64,000 nucleotides of DNA from Pseudobacter ginsenosidimutans (lineage in GTDB: Bacteria > Bacteroidota > Bacteroidia > Chitinophagales > Chitinophagaceae). The translations under genes were made by a program, and so were the position numbers. Positions 24,662 through 33,711 of the stretch are shown here, piece by piece (within the stretch, counting starts at the first letter, position 1; each line of letters starts with the position of its first letter). The stretch is from positions 806,001 to 870,000 of the forward strand of contig NZ_CP042431.1 in assembly GCF_007970185.1 (NCBI RefSeq). The letters are read 5' to 3'. The notes below the pieces were generated by a model. The model was not told the DNA's origin. It saw nothing but the letters and a program-made list of their open reading frames with translations, and made no database searches.

Positions 24662-26800
24662 CTACTCTCCCATCCTTCTCGATTCCGTTTCCACTCCGCT
24701 CCTGCGGCTGCTGTTCACTTTTACATTTTTATTGCCAAACTTCCAGGTGAAGGCCAGCTTAACAAATCGGCTTTCCATCTTGTTACGGTTGTAAGAGCTC
24801 ACGCCAAATCCTTTCACATCAAACACAGATACATTGGAGTTGAAAAGATCGGAAACATTCAGCGCTACAGTTGCCCGGTTGTTGAACAGTGATTTGCTCA
24901 CACCTGCATCCACCGTGAATACGGAATTGATACGATAAGCACCAATGATCATCGGGCTGGTATAAGACCCGAACAGTTCGGCTTTGAATCCTTTTGGCAA
25001 CAGGATCATATGCTGGCTGGTGATATTGGCAGTGAGCATACCTTCATTCTGATCCGGATCTGCTGTATTGTATTTGCAATACATCGCGTTCACGGTATTG
25101 GTGATATTCCATTTGTTGCTCAACCAGGAAATAGTATGCGATACAGTGGCATTTAACATATCGCCAGTACCAAGATTCTCAGAGCGGCTGATCACAGAAC
25201 CGGGCATTGCGCCGGGGCGATACACTTCAGACAATGCATCCACATAATGCGTGTAACCGATCGAGCTGAACAATTCATTCCTGAAACTGTGCGACACTTC
25301 AAAAGCATGCGCAATGCTGGGCCTGATTTCGGGATTGCCCTCATAATAGCTGTATTGAGAACGGAAAACGATAAAAGGATTCACCACATCAAATTTGAAT
25401 CGCTGGATGCTTTTGCGATAGCTCAGGCTCAGTTCATTTTTCTCATCAGCCGTGTAAGCAATGTTCACAGTCGGGAACACATTGAAATAATCCCTGCTGC
25501 TTTTTTTGTTCCAGGTAAGGAGGTCGCCTTTCGTTTCTGTTCCTTCTACGCGCAAACCAGCCTGCACACTGTATTTCCCCATTTGTTTCCGTGCGTTCAC
25601 ATAAGCAGCGTAAATGTTTTCCCGGTAAATGAAATGATTGGTGCGGCTGCTGTCCGTAATCCATTTGTTGCCCATCATTTCTTCCCACAACACATCATTA
25701 TCTGTTTTGGTGAAAATGGATTTCAATCCAGTTTCAAAGCTGGCAAATTTGGTGGGCAATGTATAATCAATGGAAATGGATTGCACCCTGTTGGTGGCCG
25801 GCGACTGATCGCGAAGGTTATATGGATGTTGATATTCTTCTCCGGTTGCATCATAGTAGCGCGTGATGAAATCATCATTCCATTTTTTATCGTACTCAAA
25901 ATGATCGGCATTCACAGACAGGGAAGCACCTTTCGCATTAATGGCCCATTTGTAGAAGAGGTTCACGGAAGGTGTACTGACACGGGAATACGCGCTGCGG
26001 TTGGTAGTTACAACGGAATCGGCTATCGAGGAATGATTGAAAGATCCTGCATCATTGATGGTAATACCCCCTTTCAACATCAGGCCGATCGTATGCTTGG
26101 GATCGATGCTGTATTCCAGTCCGGCTTTCAGGAAATGACCATAATTCTCTCCCACACGATGGGTATTGTCCAGCAGACGATCTTTTGAAGCAAGCGCCCG
26201 GCTGGTGAAAGCATCGCTGTATGTTTTCGTATAACGATAATCGTAGCTACCCCAGGCGTTGATGTGTTGATTGCGATAATTGACTGAGCCGCCAACATTG
26301 TAACGACCATAACGTCCGGCGCCTGTTCCGGCAGTAAGCGTTCCGTTGGTGCCGAATTTCAGACTTTTAGTGGTAACGATATTGATCACGGCGCCGCCTG
26401 TTGCGTCGTAACGTGCAGGAGGATTGGAAATTAGCTCAACAGTACTGATGGTATTGGCCGGCATGCTGTTGAGGAAATTGCGAAGCTCTTCCCCTTCGAG
26501 ATGACTCAAACGGCCATCCAGCAACACCACTATTTTCTTACCACGGAAAGAAAGCGCGCCATTCTGATCGATGATACCGGGACCGCGTTTGATCACTTCC
26601 CAGGCATTACCACTGGCAGCGATGGGGCTACCCGCAACATTCAGCACCACTCTATCTCCTTTTTGAGAAACGAAAGCTTTGGCGGCAGTAACGGTCACCG
26701 CAGACAAATTCTTTACGACGGGTTTGGTGGTATCCTGGCTTTGTGCATTTGTTGCCAGTGAAATAATGGACAGGGCTAAAAAGGTAGTAAAAGTTCTCAT
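24662..26800 (-). CDS. TonB-dependent-receptor-like outer membrane beta-barrel protein
   Basis: The product is a 712-residue outer-membrane protein with signal peptide (MRTFTTFLALSIISLATNAQ); I chose the ATG at 26798-26800 for that reason. A plug-like domain follows (NLSAVTVTAAKAFVSQKGDRVVLNV, GPGIIDQNGALSFRGKKIVVLLDG; residues 40-150) and then a large barrel (OMP_b-brl_3 type). The usual N-terminal carboxypeptidase-like repeat of this group is missing, so the protein is shorter than typical. It may import a TonB-dependent substrate. It is divergent from a LytS-type kinase gene, which may control it (inference). Confidence 0.84.
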   Translation of the reverse strand: MRTFTTFLALSIISLATNAQSQDTTKPVVKNLSAVTVTAAKAFVSQKGDRVVLNVAGSPIAASGNAWEVIKRGPGIIDQNGALSFRGKKIVVLLDGRLSHLEGEELRNFLNSMPANTISTVELISNPPARYDATGGAVINIVTTKSLKFGTNGTLTAGTGAGRYGRYNVGGSVNYRNQHINAWGSYDYRYTKTYSDAFTSRALASKDRLLDNTHRVGENYGHFLKAGLEYSIDPKHTIGLMLKGGITINDAGSFNHSSIADSVVTTNRSAYSRVSTPSVNLFYKWAINAKGASLSVNADHFEYDKKWNDDFITRYYDATGEEYQHPYNLRDQSPATNRVQSISIDYTLPTKFASFETGLKSIFTKTDNDVLWEEMMGNKWITDSSRTNHFIYRENIYAAYVNARKQMGKYSVQAGLRVEGTETKGDLLTWNKKSSRDYFNVFPTVNIAYTADEKNELSLSYRKSIQRFKFDVVNPFIVFRSQYSYYEGNPEIRPSIAHAFEVSHSFRNELFSSIGYTHYVDALSEVYRPGAMPGSVISRSENLGTGDMLNATVSHTISWLSNKWNITNTVNAMYCKYNTADPDQNEGMLTANITSQHMILLPKGFKAELFGSYTSPMIIGAYRINSVFTVDAGVSKSLFNNRATVALNVSDLFNSNVSVFDVKGFGVSSYNRNKMESRFVKLAFTWKFGNKNVKVNSSRRSGVETESRRMGE

Positions 26801-26837
26801 ATGCGTTTGCTTTATTTTGTTTGTGTTGATCATGAAG

Positions 26838-26845
26838 CAAACCTA
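26838..26845 (-). promoter_or_regulatory. Candidate -7 box of the outer-membrane receptor gene
   Basis: TAGGTTTG on the minus strand matches TAnnTTTG, 37 nt upstream of the ATG. The -33 position has TTT instead of TTG, so only half of the promoter is good. Confidence 0.4.
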
Positions 26846-27007
26846 CAATGCAGGCCCTGCCGGGAAAAGGCAGCTTCGGCAAGATGGCACTACCGCTCTG
26901 CAAAATAAAACAGGACAGATTTCGTCGAAGGAATTTCCGATCTTGTCGAAACGGATCTGGCGCAAGCGGCTTATATTGTAGTCTTGCCGGTCAACATCAA
27001 ACCCAAT

Positions 27008-28135
27008 ATGAACGCAGTCACCACTACAACACAACGCAGCAGGTTCCCGCTGGTCTTTGAGCTCATGGTTTGGCTGATCTATGTTTGCCTGTATAAGTAT
27101 TCCTTTTTCCTGGACCAGGGCCATCTTCCCAATCCGCATTTCGATAGTTTTCCCTGGCCGCAACTGATCATCTATTCCATTGCCATGACCTTGTACACTA
27201 TTCCATTTTACAGGATCATCGCTCCGAAATTGTTGCTGGCAAAACGCTACGGATTCCTGGTGCTCACAATCATCCTTTATTTCTGGATCCTGCTCAAGCT
27301 CAACAACTGGCTGGTGACATGGATCTTCCAGGCATTGCATCCCGCCGGTGACCTGGGCACGTACTATCAGCAGCAACACGCCATTGCATCTGATAAGCTC
27401 AGGTATTTATTCGGCTGGGCCCCAAATACTTTGCTCACAGACCTGCTGGCCTTCATGTCTGTAGCCTTCATGCGCTATGCTTTCGAAAATGAAAAAAAGA
27501 AATTCCTCTTGGAACGCGACAACCTGGTACTGCAACTGGAATCACTGAAAGCCCAGCTCCACCCGCATTTCCTGTTCAATACACTCAACAGTATTTACGG
27601 CATGAGCCTTACCGGCAACAAGGATACTCCTTCCTATATCCTCCGGCTCTCCGACATGATGCGGTATATTTTGTATGATTGCCAGCAACATTTCGTGCCA
27701 TTGGAAAAAGACATCGCCTTCATTGAAAACTATGTGGCCATGGAAAAAGCGAGATACCCCGAAGCGGATATTGCATTCACGATAAAAGGCATTGCCGCCG
27801 GGCAACAGATCGTACCACTGCTGTTCATCCAGTTCATCGAGAACAGCTTCAAGCACGGCGCACACCGTGTTACAGAGAATGGATACATCCATGGCTCACT
27901 GGAACTGAAAGACGGGCGTCTGCATTTTCATATCGTGAATGATCTGCTGACCCAGCAAACGCTGAATGCCGCCATCCCTCTGGCGCAGGAAGGGACCAAC
28001 TATGGCGGCATCGGTATTCAAAATGTGCAGAAGCGGCTGGAACTCATTTATCCCAACCGGCATAAGATGAATATCAAAAAAGAAAAGGGCCAATACGAAG
28101 TCAATATCGATATCTTATTATCAACAGTTTCATAA
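27008..28135 (+). CDS. LytS/YehU-type sensor histidine kinase
   Basis: This 375-residue membrane histidine kinase has four hydrophobic segments in residues 15-165. A coiled linker leads to the His_kinase domain with the phospho-acceptor region QLHPHFLFNTLNSIYGMSL near residue 180 and an ATP-binding domain with an N-box (FIENSFKHG) near residue 270 and a G-box (YGGIGIQNVQKRL) near residue 335. It lacks an extracellular sensor domain, so it may sense within the membrane. I use the ATG at 27008; a TTG eight codons upstream is less likely. The cognate LytTR regulator starts 24 nt after its stop. Confidence 0.9.
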   Translation: MNAVTTTTQRSRFPLVFELMVWLIYVCLYKYSFFLDQGHLPNPHFDSFPWPQLIIYSIAMTLYTIPFYRIIAPKLLLAKRYGFLVLTIILYFWILLKLNNWLVTWIFQALHPAGDLGTYYQQQHAIASDKLRYLFGWAPNTLLTDLLAFMSVAFMRYAFENEKKKFLLERDNLVLQLESLKAQLHPHFLFNTLNSIYGMSLTGNKDTPSYILRLSDMMRYILYDCQQHFVPLEKDIAFIENYVAMEKARYPEADIAFTIKGIAAGQQIVPLLFIQFIENSFKHGAHRVTENGYIHGSLELKDGRLHFHIVNDLLTQQTLNAAIPLAQEGTNYGGIGIQNVQKRLELIYPNRHKMNIKKEKGQYEVNIDILLSTVS

Positions 28136-28159
28136 ACCTTTAGTATACCCGAAAACCTT

Positions 28160-28858
28160 ATGATCAAATGCCTCATCTGTGACGATGAACTGATAGCCCA
28201 CCAGATCCTGGAAGCGTATATCCTGCAAACGCCAGGATTGGTATTGGTGGCCAAATGCCGCAATGCCCTGGAAGCTTTTGCCAAACTGGAACAGCAAAGC
28301 GTTGACCTTATTTTCCTGGACATTGAGATGCCACTGGTGAATGGTATCAATTTTCTAAAGACACTCAGCAATCCGCCCAAAGTGATCTTCACTACAGCTT
28401 ATGCGGAGCATGCCCTGGAGAGTTATGAATTGAATGCCGTGGATTACCTGCTGAAACCATTTTCGCCGGAACGCTTTGCCAAAGCCGTGGAAAAAGCGAA
28501 AGCCCTGATCGGGGCTGGTGGAAGTTCTGCGGAGAAACCGGAGGAAGCCGGCGCATTGGTGGTCAAAGAAAAAGATGGAATGATCCGCGTACAGTATAAC
28601 CAGATCCTTTATATTGAAGCATCGAAGGATTATATGAAGATAGTGACCAATGAGAAGAACTACCTGGTGCATATCACGATGAAGAAGCTGGAGGAATCTC
28701 TGCCCCCCGAGCAATTTGTGAGAACACATAAGTCCTTTATGGTAGCGCTGAAAGCGATCCGGTTGCTGAAGCCTGATGAGCTGGTGCTCACCAATAATGC
28801 AGTGGTGCCGGTAAGTATCAATTACCGGGATATGGTTACAGAGAAGTTCAAATCCTGA
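28160..28858 (+). CDS. LytTR-family response regulator
   Basis: This 232-residue regulator has an N-terminal receiver domain (acidic pair CDDE near residues 6-9, phospho-acceptor Asp in LIFLDIEMP near residue 55, Lys in DYLLKPF near 104). A LytTR DNA-binding domain follows (residues 130-230, YIEASKDYMKIVTNEKNYLVH, FVRTHKSFMVALKAI). It is the partner of the preceding LytS-type kinase. Targets are not visible; the divergent receptor gene is a candidate. Its stop directly abuts the convergent rimM stop. Confidence 0.93.
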   Translation: MIKCLICDDELIAHQILEAYILQTPGLVLVAKCRNALEAFAKLEQQSVDLIFLDIEMPLVNGINFLKTLSNPPKVIFTTAYAEHALESYELNAVDYLLKPFSPERFAKAVEKAKALIGAGGSSAEKPEEAGALVVKEKDGMIRVQYNQILYIEASKDYMKIVTNEKNYLVHITMKKLEESLPPEQFVRTHKSFMVALKAIRLLKPDELVLTNNAVVPVSINYRDMVTEKFKS

Positions 28859-29374
28859 TCACCTGAAAATATCCAGCAGGCCATCCGGCAGTTGAACGTG
28901 CACTTCTTTTTTCTTCTTGTCCACTTTCAGTAAAGTTTCCTGGTGCATCGGAATGAGAGCTTCCTTGCCATCGAGATCGATGCGGCAGAGAAGCTGATGA
29001 GGTTGTTCTATCACTTCCAGGATCTCGCCGATATCGGTGCCGTTATCGATGATATGGAAGCCGAGATAAGAAATAGGTGCGGTCTTATTGGTGAACTGCT
29101 GAACAGTTTCTTCGGGTAGCCATACCTGTTTCTGGAGGAAATTTCGGGCTTCTTCTTTGGAGTTGATGCCTTCGAGTTTGATGAAGAGCTCGGTCTCGTT
29201 CTTCACACGTGCTTCTTCTACAAAGTAAGGGAGCAGTTCATCTCGTTTGATCTCGATGAAGATAGCGGGAACGCCTTTGAGCGCTGTTTTCTGGCCCAGG
29301 TGGTGGACCAGCACCAGTTCCCCTTTTACGCCGAAGGTGGCTGCTAATTTTCCTATACTGTTGTAATTGGTCAT
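28859..29374 (-). CDS. rimM: 16S rRNA processing protein RimM
   Basis: RimM assists maturation of the 30S subunit head and binds ribosomal protein S19. The 171-residue protein has the N-terminal beta-barrel (YNSIGKLAATFGVKGELVLVHHL) and a C-terminal PRC-barrel (IGEILEVIEQPHQLLCRIDLDGKEALIP). The ATG at 29372-29374 is the natural start. It follows rpsP, a common pairing, although a strong hairpin and T-run lie between the two genes, so read-through may set their ratio. The usual next genes trmD and rplS are not here. Confidence 0.92.
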   Translation of the reverse strand: MTNYNSIGKLAATFGVKGELVLVHHLGQKTALKGVPAIFIEIKRDELLPYFVEEARVKNETELFIKLEGINSKEEARNFLQKQVWLPEETVQQFTNKTAPISYLGFHIIDNGTDIGEILEVIEQPHQLLCRIDLDGKEALIPMHQETLLKVDKKKKEVHVQLPDGLLDIFR

Positions 29375-29402
29375 AGTGTACGCGTGCAAGTTAGTGAGTA
29401 GT

Positions 29403-29437
29403 GACAAAAAATCCCGATGAAAGATTCACCGGGATTT
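29403..29437 (-). terminator. Terminator/attenuator between rpsP and rimM
   Basis: Arms 29409-29420 and 29426-29437 form a 12-base stem with one mismatch and a 5-base loop. T residues follow on the minus strand (complement of 29406-29411). It lies 24 nt past the rpsP stop and 29 nt before rimM. Confidence 0.75.
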
Positions 29438-29460
29438 AATAGCTTAATTCCATGCGCTAA

Positions 29461-29886
29461 TTAAGACTCGCTTCTCTTCGGACCGGTGGGAGCCATCGGA
29501 CGACGAGGACGACGATCTCTGGCATTAGCTTCCTGGCGCTTTTTCAGTTGCGCCTCATGCTCTGAATGCCAAACCTGGAATTTCTCCATAGCAGCAGCAT
29601 CATCGAACAGACCGAGCTTAACACCACGCAGCAGGTGTTTCAGATAAAGCACTCCTTTGAAAGAAAGGATCCTGCGAACAGTATCTGTAGGCTGAGCACC
29701 TTTGTGCAGCCAATCCAGTGCCTTCTGGCGATCCAGTTGAACACTTGCAGGAACTGTAAGAGGATTGTAAGTACCGAGCTTCTGAATGAATTTACCATCT
29801 CTGGGTGAGCGCGCGTCGGCTACTACGATGAAATAGAATGGTCTTTTTTTAGACCCATGTCGTTGCAGTCTGATTTTTACTGGCAT
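29461..29886 (-). CDS. rpsP: 30S ribosomal protein S16
   Basis: S16 is a primary binding protein of the 30S body. The N-terminal 80 residues match the family ([56 protein letters not shown]). The protein is 141 residues, longer than the 80-90 of most bacteria, because of a C-terminal extension rich in Lys, Arg, Glu and Pro ([18 protein letters not shown]), a Bacteroidota trait. A textbook promoter lies upstream. Confidence 0.96.
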   Translation of the reverse strand: MPVKIRLQRHGSKKRPFYFIVVADARSPRDGKFIQKLGTYNPLTVPASVQLDRQKALDWLHKGAQPTDTVRRILSFKGVLYLKHLLRGVKLGLFDDAAAMEKFQVWHSEHEAQLKKRQEANARDRRPRRPMAPTGPKRSES

Positions 29887-29948
29887 TTTAAATAGAAATT
29901 TAAATGCGTGAACAAATAGGGTTACAATTTAAAATATGTCAAGGATTG

Positions 29949-29978
29949 CAAAGGTAACAATCGCACTGACTTTGCCAA
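29949..29978 (-). promoter_or_regulatory. Promoter of rpsP
   Basis: On the minus strand TTG (complement of 29976-29978) is separated by exactly 19 bases from TACCTTTG (complement of 29949-29956), a perfect Bacteroidota consensus. The leader to rpsP would be about 55 nt. Confidence 0.8.
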
Positions 29979-30039
29979 ATTTAATACAATTTGTATAGAA
30001 AAGTCAGCGCAACACAAAAATTTTACATTCGGCGGAAAA

Positions 30040-31359
30040 TCAACGGCGGCCAAGCCCCATGCGGCCCATGGGCATTTTATTCATCATTTTCATCATGTTT
30101 TTCATCTGCTCAAATTGCTTCAGAAAACCATTGAGCTCATCCATGCTTTTTCCCGCTCCTTTGGCAATGCGCGTCTTACGACGTGCATCCAGAATATCGG
30201 GGTTGGCTCTTTCTTCCGGAGTCATACTATTGATCAATGCTTCAATACCTTTGAAAGCGTCATCGGAGATATCAATGTCTTTTACAGCCTTTCCGACACC
30301 AGGGATCATGCCTAACAGATCCTTGATATTTCCCATTTTCTTGATCTGCTCCAGTTGTTGCTTGAAGTCAGACAGGTCGAACTGGTTCTTGCGGATCTTC
30401 TTTTCCAGCTTCTTCGCCTGCTCTTCATCAAACTGAGCCTGAGCCTTTTCCACGAGGGTTGTGATATCACCCATACCCAGGATACGCTGTGCCATACGCT
30501 CGGGGTAGAACACATCCAGGGTATCCATCTTTTCACCACTGCTCACGAACTTGATGGGCTTTTCCACCGTGTATTTGATGGAAAGGGCCGCACCACCGCG
30601 TGTATCACCATCCAGTTTGGTGAGTACCACGCCGGTAAAGTCCAGGCGGTCGTTGAAGGCTTTGGCCGTATTCACAGCATCCTGACCGGTCATGGAGTCC
30701 ACCACAAAGAGGATCTCATTCGGTTTCACGGCGCTTTTCACATTGGCCACTTCGGTCATCATCTGCTCGTCTACAGCCAAACGGCCGGCCGTATCGATGA
30801 TGATCACGTTCTTATTTTTACTTCTTGCCTCTTTCACCGCATTCTCTGCGATCTGAACGGCATTCTTGTTTTCAGGTTCACTGTATACGTCCACGCCGAT
30901 CTGCTCACCCAGCACTTTCAACTGGTCGATGGCCGCAGGGCGGTAGATATCTGCTGCCACCAGCAATGGGCTCAATCCTTTTTTAGTCTTGAGGTAATTG
31001 GCCAGCTTGGCGCTGAAAGTGGTTTTACCGGAACCCTGCAGACCTGCGATGAGGATAACGGCGGGATTGCCTTTGGACTGCAACTCACTCTCGCTGCCGC
31101 CCATGAGCGCCACCAGCTCGTCTTTCACGATCTTCACCATCAACTGTCCGGGGCTTACTGCCGTGATCACTTTCTGGCCCATGGCCTCATCCTTGATCTT
31201 ATCGGTAAACTCCTTCGCAATTTTATAGTTGACGTCGGCATCCACCAGTGCACGGCGTATATCCTTCACCGTTGCAGCGATATTCAACTCGGTGATCCTG
31301 CCTTCACCCTTGATTTGTTTAAAGGCCGATTCTAACCGCTCTGTAAGATTCTGGAACAT
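30040..31359 (-). CDS. ffh: Signal recognition particle protein Ffh
   Basis: Ffh binds SRP RNA and signal sequences and targets proteins to the Sec translocon. The 439-residue GTPase has an N domain (residues 1-90), G motifs GLQGSGKTTFSAKLANYL near residue 106, DTAGRLAVDEQMM near 188, TKLDGDTRGGAALS near 246, and a methionine-rich M domain at the C-terminus (MKNMMKMMNKMPMGRMGLGRR). Length is typical. It is downstream of rpoD with a terminator between them. Confidence 0.96.
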   Translation of the reverse strand: MFQNLTERLESAFKQIKGEGRITELNIAATVKDIRRALVDADVNYKIAKEFTDKIKDEAMGQKVITAVSPGQLMVKIVKDELVALMGGSESELQSKGNPAVILIAGLQGSGKTTFSAKLANYLKTKKGLSPLLVAADIYRPAAIDQLKVLGEQIGVDVYSEPENKNAVQIAENAVKEARSKNKNVIIIDTAGRLAVDEQMMTEVANVKSAVKPNEILFVVDSMTGQDAVNTAKAFNDRLDFTGVVLTKLDGDTRGGAALSIKYTVEKPIKFVSSGEKMDTLDVFYPERMAQRILGMGDITTLVEKAQAQFDEEQAKKLEKKIRKNQFDLSDFKQQLEQIKKMGNIKDLLGMIPGVGKAVKDIDISDDAFKGIEALINSMTPEERANPDILDARRKTRIAKGAGKSMDELNGFLKQFEQMKNMMKMMNKMPMGRMGLGRR

Positions 31360-31375
31360 GTTTTTTCAATTTTCT

Positions 31376-31429
31376 AAAAAGGAATCGCGGGGCCGGCCGT
31401 CCAACCAGGGACAGTACAGACCCCGCAAT
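31376..31429 (-). terminator. Terminator of rpoD
   Basis: Outer arms 31384-31392 and 31421-31429 pair over 9 bp (one G-U), enclosing a GC-rich 28-base loop that can fold further. A short T-run follows on the minus strand (complement of 31376-31380). It sits between the rpoD stop and the ffh start. Confidence 0.55.
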
Positions 31430-31509
31430 GACTTTATTTTCAGCGGGCAAATTTACAGTAAGATTATGAAGTGTAAAGTTTCTTTCGGGTATAATTACAA
31501 TTTTACGGA

Positions 31510-32379
31510 TTATACGCCCAGGTAGCCGCGGAGGGCTTTGGACCGTGAATTGGTACGCAACTTGGTGATAGCCTTGTCTTTGATCTGCCTCACGCGCTCG
31601 CGGGTGAGGTTGAATTTGTCGCCAATATCTTCCAGGCTCATGGGATGGTCCACCCCGATGCCGAAGAAATAGCAGATCACCTCTTTCTGTCGCTCGGTCA
31701 GCATTTTCATGGACCGCTCGATCTCCTGTTTGAGGCTTTCCCTGTGCTCGATATTGGTATTCGCATACTCGGCATTGGGATTTTCCAGCACATCCACCAG
31801 GGTATTGTCTTCCCCTTCAGACAGCGGTGTATCCATGCTTACATGCCTGGCAGCAATGCCCAGGGTTGCGGAAACTTCTTCGGTTTCCAGCTCCAGCAGT
31901 TCAGCCAGTTCTTCAGGACTGGGCTCGCGCTCAAATTCCTGTTCGAGTTGTGAGAATGCTTTCTGGATCTTGTTGGTCAAACCAACCTTGTTGAGTGGGA
32001 GTCGAACGATACGGCTTTGTTCAGCCAGTGCCTGTAAGATACTTTGGCGGATCCACCACACGGCATAGGAGATGAATTTGAAGCCGCGGGTTTCATCAAA
32101 ACGCTGTGCTGCCTTGATGAGGCCGAGATTGCCCTCGTTGATAAGATCTGGTAGAGAGAGGCCCTGGTTCTGATACTGCTTTGCCACGGAGACTACGAAG
32201 CGGAGATTGGCTTTGGTCAGTTTGTCAAGTGCAGACTGATCGCCCTGTTTGATTCTACGGGCGAGACGCACTTCCTCTTCAGGGCTGATCAATTCAACTT
32301 TTCCGATTTCCTGCAGGTATTTCTCAAGGCTCTGAGATTCACGATTCGTAATTGATTTCGTGATCTTGAGTTGACGCAT
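31510..32379 (-). CDS. rpoD: Primary RNA polymerase sigma factor (RpoD/SigA)
   Basis: This is the primary sigma-70 factor, in the short Bacteroidota form (289 residues from [15 protein letters not shown]; an ATG two codons upstream at 32385 is also possible). Region 1.1 is absent. Region 1.2/2 motifs are visible ([74 protein letters not shown]), region 3, and region 4 with the -33-binding helix-turn-helix ([19 protein letters not shown]). It would recognise the TTG/TAnnTTTG promoters noted here. Confidence 0.95.
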   Translation of the reverse strand: MRQLKITKSITNRESQSLEKYLQEIGKVELISPEEEVRLARRIKQGDQSALDKLTKANLRFVVSVAKQYQNQGLSLPDLINEGNLGLIKAAQRFDETRGFKFISYAVWWIRQSILQALAEQSRIVRLPLNKVGLTNKIQKAFSQLEQEFEREPSPEELAELLELETEEVSATLGIAARHVSMDTPLSEGEDNTLVDVLENPNAEYANTNIEHRESLKQEIERSMKMLTERQKEVICYFFGIGVDHPMSLEDIGDKFNLTRERVRQIKDKAITKLRTNSRSKALRGYLGV

Positions 32380-32698
32380 ACTCATAGGTTGAGGTCGTTT
32401 AAAGGGTTTTTAAGGTTTAAAGGTTGCCTGGTATCCAGGAGAAAAACGTAACAAAGCCGGTTTTCTTATATTTTGATCGTCAACTTGTAAAATGCCTGCT
32501 GAAGCAATTTAACCAATTCAGGATCATTTTCCAAAAAAAAGAATTCTAAATAACTGGTTTCCAGCAGCTTTAAACTTTTTTTCGCCAATGTTATCTTTCC
32601 CTATCTTTAACGGCGCCTCCAACAAAAAATTTTTAGGGTTATATTATTTTTCTATTATTGCAACACAGGTATTATAAATAGTTCAATAAAAGGAGTAG
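32380..32698. other. Intergenic region between rpoD and the START-like gene
   Basis: This AT-rich divergent region holds a small perfect hairpin (32427-32439, 5-bp arms) in the rpoD leader. I see no promoter that meets the full consensus on either strand. An AGGAG sequence three bases before the START-like ATG is an unusual Shine-Dalgarno-like site for this lineage. Confidence 0.4.
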
Positions 32699-33079
32699 AT
32701 GAGTAAGAAACAACAATTTACGTTAGAGTATCCGGTAAGATGTTCTCCTTCCATTTTATTCGAATTCCTCAGTACACCAGCCGGTTTGCAGGAGTGGTTT
32801 GCAGATAAAGTGGACGAGCGCGATAATGTATTCAGCTTTTCCTGGAATGGTTCAATAGATAAAGCAGAAGTTACAGAGAGTGAAGAAGACAAATTCATTC
32901 GCTTCCACTGGCTGCATGCACCAACCGAAGAATATTTTGAATTCCGCATCGAGAAATCAGAAGTGACCAACCAAACGATTCTTGTGATAAAAGATTTTGC
33001 TGAAAAAAGTGAAGTAAAAGATCAAAGTCAGTTATGGGGTTACCAGGTGAAAGATCTGTTCCATCGCCTCGGCAACTAA
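32699..33079 (+). CDS. START-like domain protein
   Basis: The product is a 126-residue protein of the SRPBCC/START-like superfamily (resembling AHSA1-type domains), common as a stand-alone gene in Bacteroidota. It shows LEYPVRCSPSILFEFLSTPAGLQEWFADKV at the N-terminus and ends with a helix (WGYQVKDLFHRLGN) covering the ligand cavity. The ligand is unknown. It is preceded by an AGGAG site and its stop overlaps the convergent hypothetical gene by 4 nt (TAA/TAG on opposite strands). Confidence 0.85.
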   Translation: MSKKQQFTLEYPVRCSPSILFEFLSTPAGLQEWFADKVDERDNVFSFSWNGSIDKAEVTESEEDKFIRFHWLHAPTEEYFEFRIEKSEVTNQTILVIKDFAEKSEVKDQSQLWGYQVKDLFHRLGN

Positions 33080-33687
33080 GTCATGAGTGCATTGAATATG
33101 GCGCGGTACAGGGTATCCGCCGTATTCACAGACAGATTCCACATCTGTAACGGTATTCTCACAGACAACTTACAGAAATCAGTAACCGAAAGTATGTCTT
33201 CCACTGCTTGTTCGCTCAGGCGGTCAAGCGATACATAATTGGTAGGGGCAAAGTCGTGCCGCCACTCATCTTCTCCTACACATAAATAAAAATTACATTC
33301 CTGCAGCAGTTTCCTGTTCTGCAGCAACACATCCCTGAACTGTTGTTTATACACTCCGCTCAGATGTAATGTGATGCTGAAAAAATTCCCCCACCAAAAC
33401 ATCGTTCTCACAGCAAACACGGCGTCCTTTCCAAAATACTTCGGATAATCAAGCATCACCCAGGGAAGCCCTTCATATTTTTCTCCTTTTGATATCTTCG
33501 CTGAAGAAGCCAGCACCTCTGCCGGTAATGGTGGTTCCAGCTCCTTCATTAGTTGCTGAATCAATCCATGCATCTCCCCCATCGCCTCCACAGCCTTATT
33601 CATAATGGCATTCTTTGTTAAAAGCAATTGAGCATTTTGAACGAATGCCAATTCATCTTCCGAAAGCTGTATTTTTGTTGGATTCAT
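33076..33687 (-). CDS. Conserved-looking hypothetical protein
   Basis: This is a 203-residue soluble protein I do not recognise. It starts with a helical region (LSEDELAFVQNAQLLLTKNAIMNKAVEAMGEM) and has an aromatic-rich centre (FAVRTMFWWGNFFSITLHLSG) too polar around it to be a clear membrane helix. It also contains a Trp/Cys segment (CNFYLCVGEDEWRHDF). No signal peptide or known motif is seen. Codon use is like its neighbours. It lies between the START-like gene (4-nt convergent overlap) and the divergent LptF/G gene (24 nt apart). Confidence 0.7.
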   Translation of the reverse strand: MNPTKIQLSEDELAFVQNAQLLLTKNAIMNKAVEAMGEMHGLIQQLMKELEPPLPAEVLASSAKISKGEKYEGLPWVMLDYPKYFGKDAVFAVRTMFWWGNFFSITLHLSGVYKQQFRDVLLQNRKLLQECNFYLCVGEDEWRHDFAPTNYVSLDRLSEQAVEDILSVTDFCKLSVRIPLQMWNLSVNTADTLYRAIFNALMT

Positions 33688-33711
33688 GTATTAAAGGTAA
33701 CTAGCAGTATT

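Noticed and set aside
25247-26188. A 313-codon plus-strand frame opposite the outer-membrane receptor.
   Set aside because: The receptor frame has a signal peptide, plug and barrel pattern; the antisense frame has none and no start context.
30355-31335. A 326-codon plus-strand frame opposite ffh.
   Set aside because: It is a shadow of the conserved ffh gene; the His-rich translation shows no family motif.
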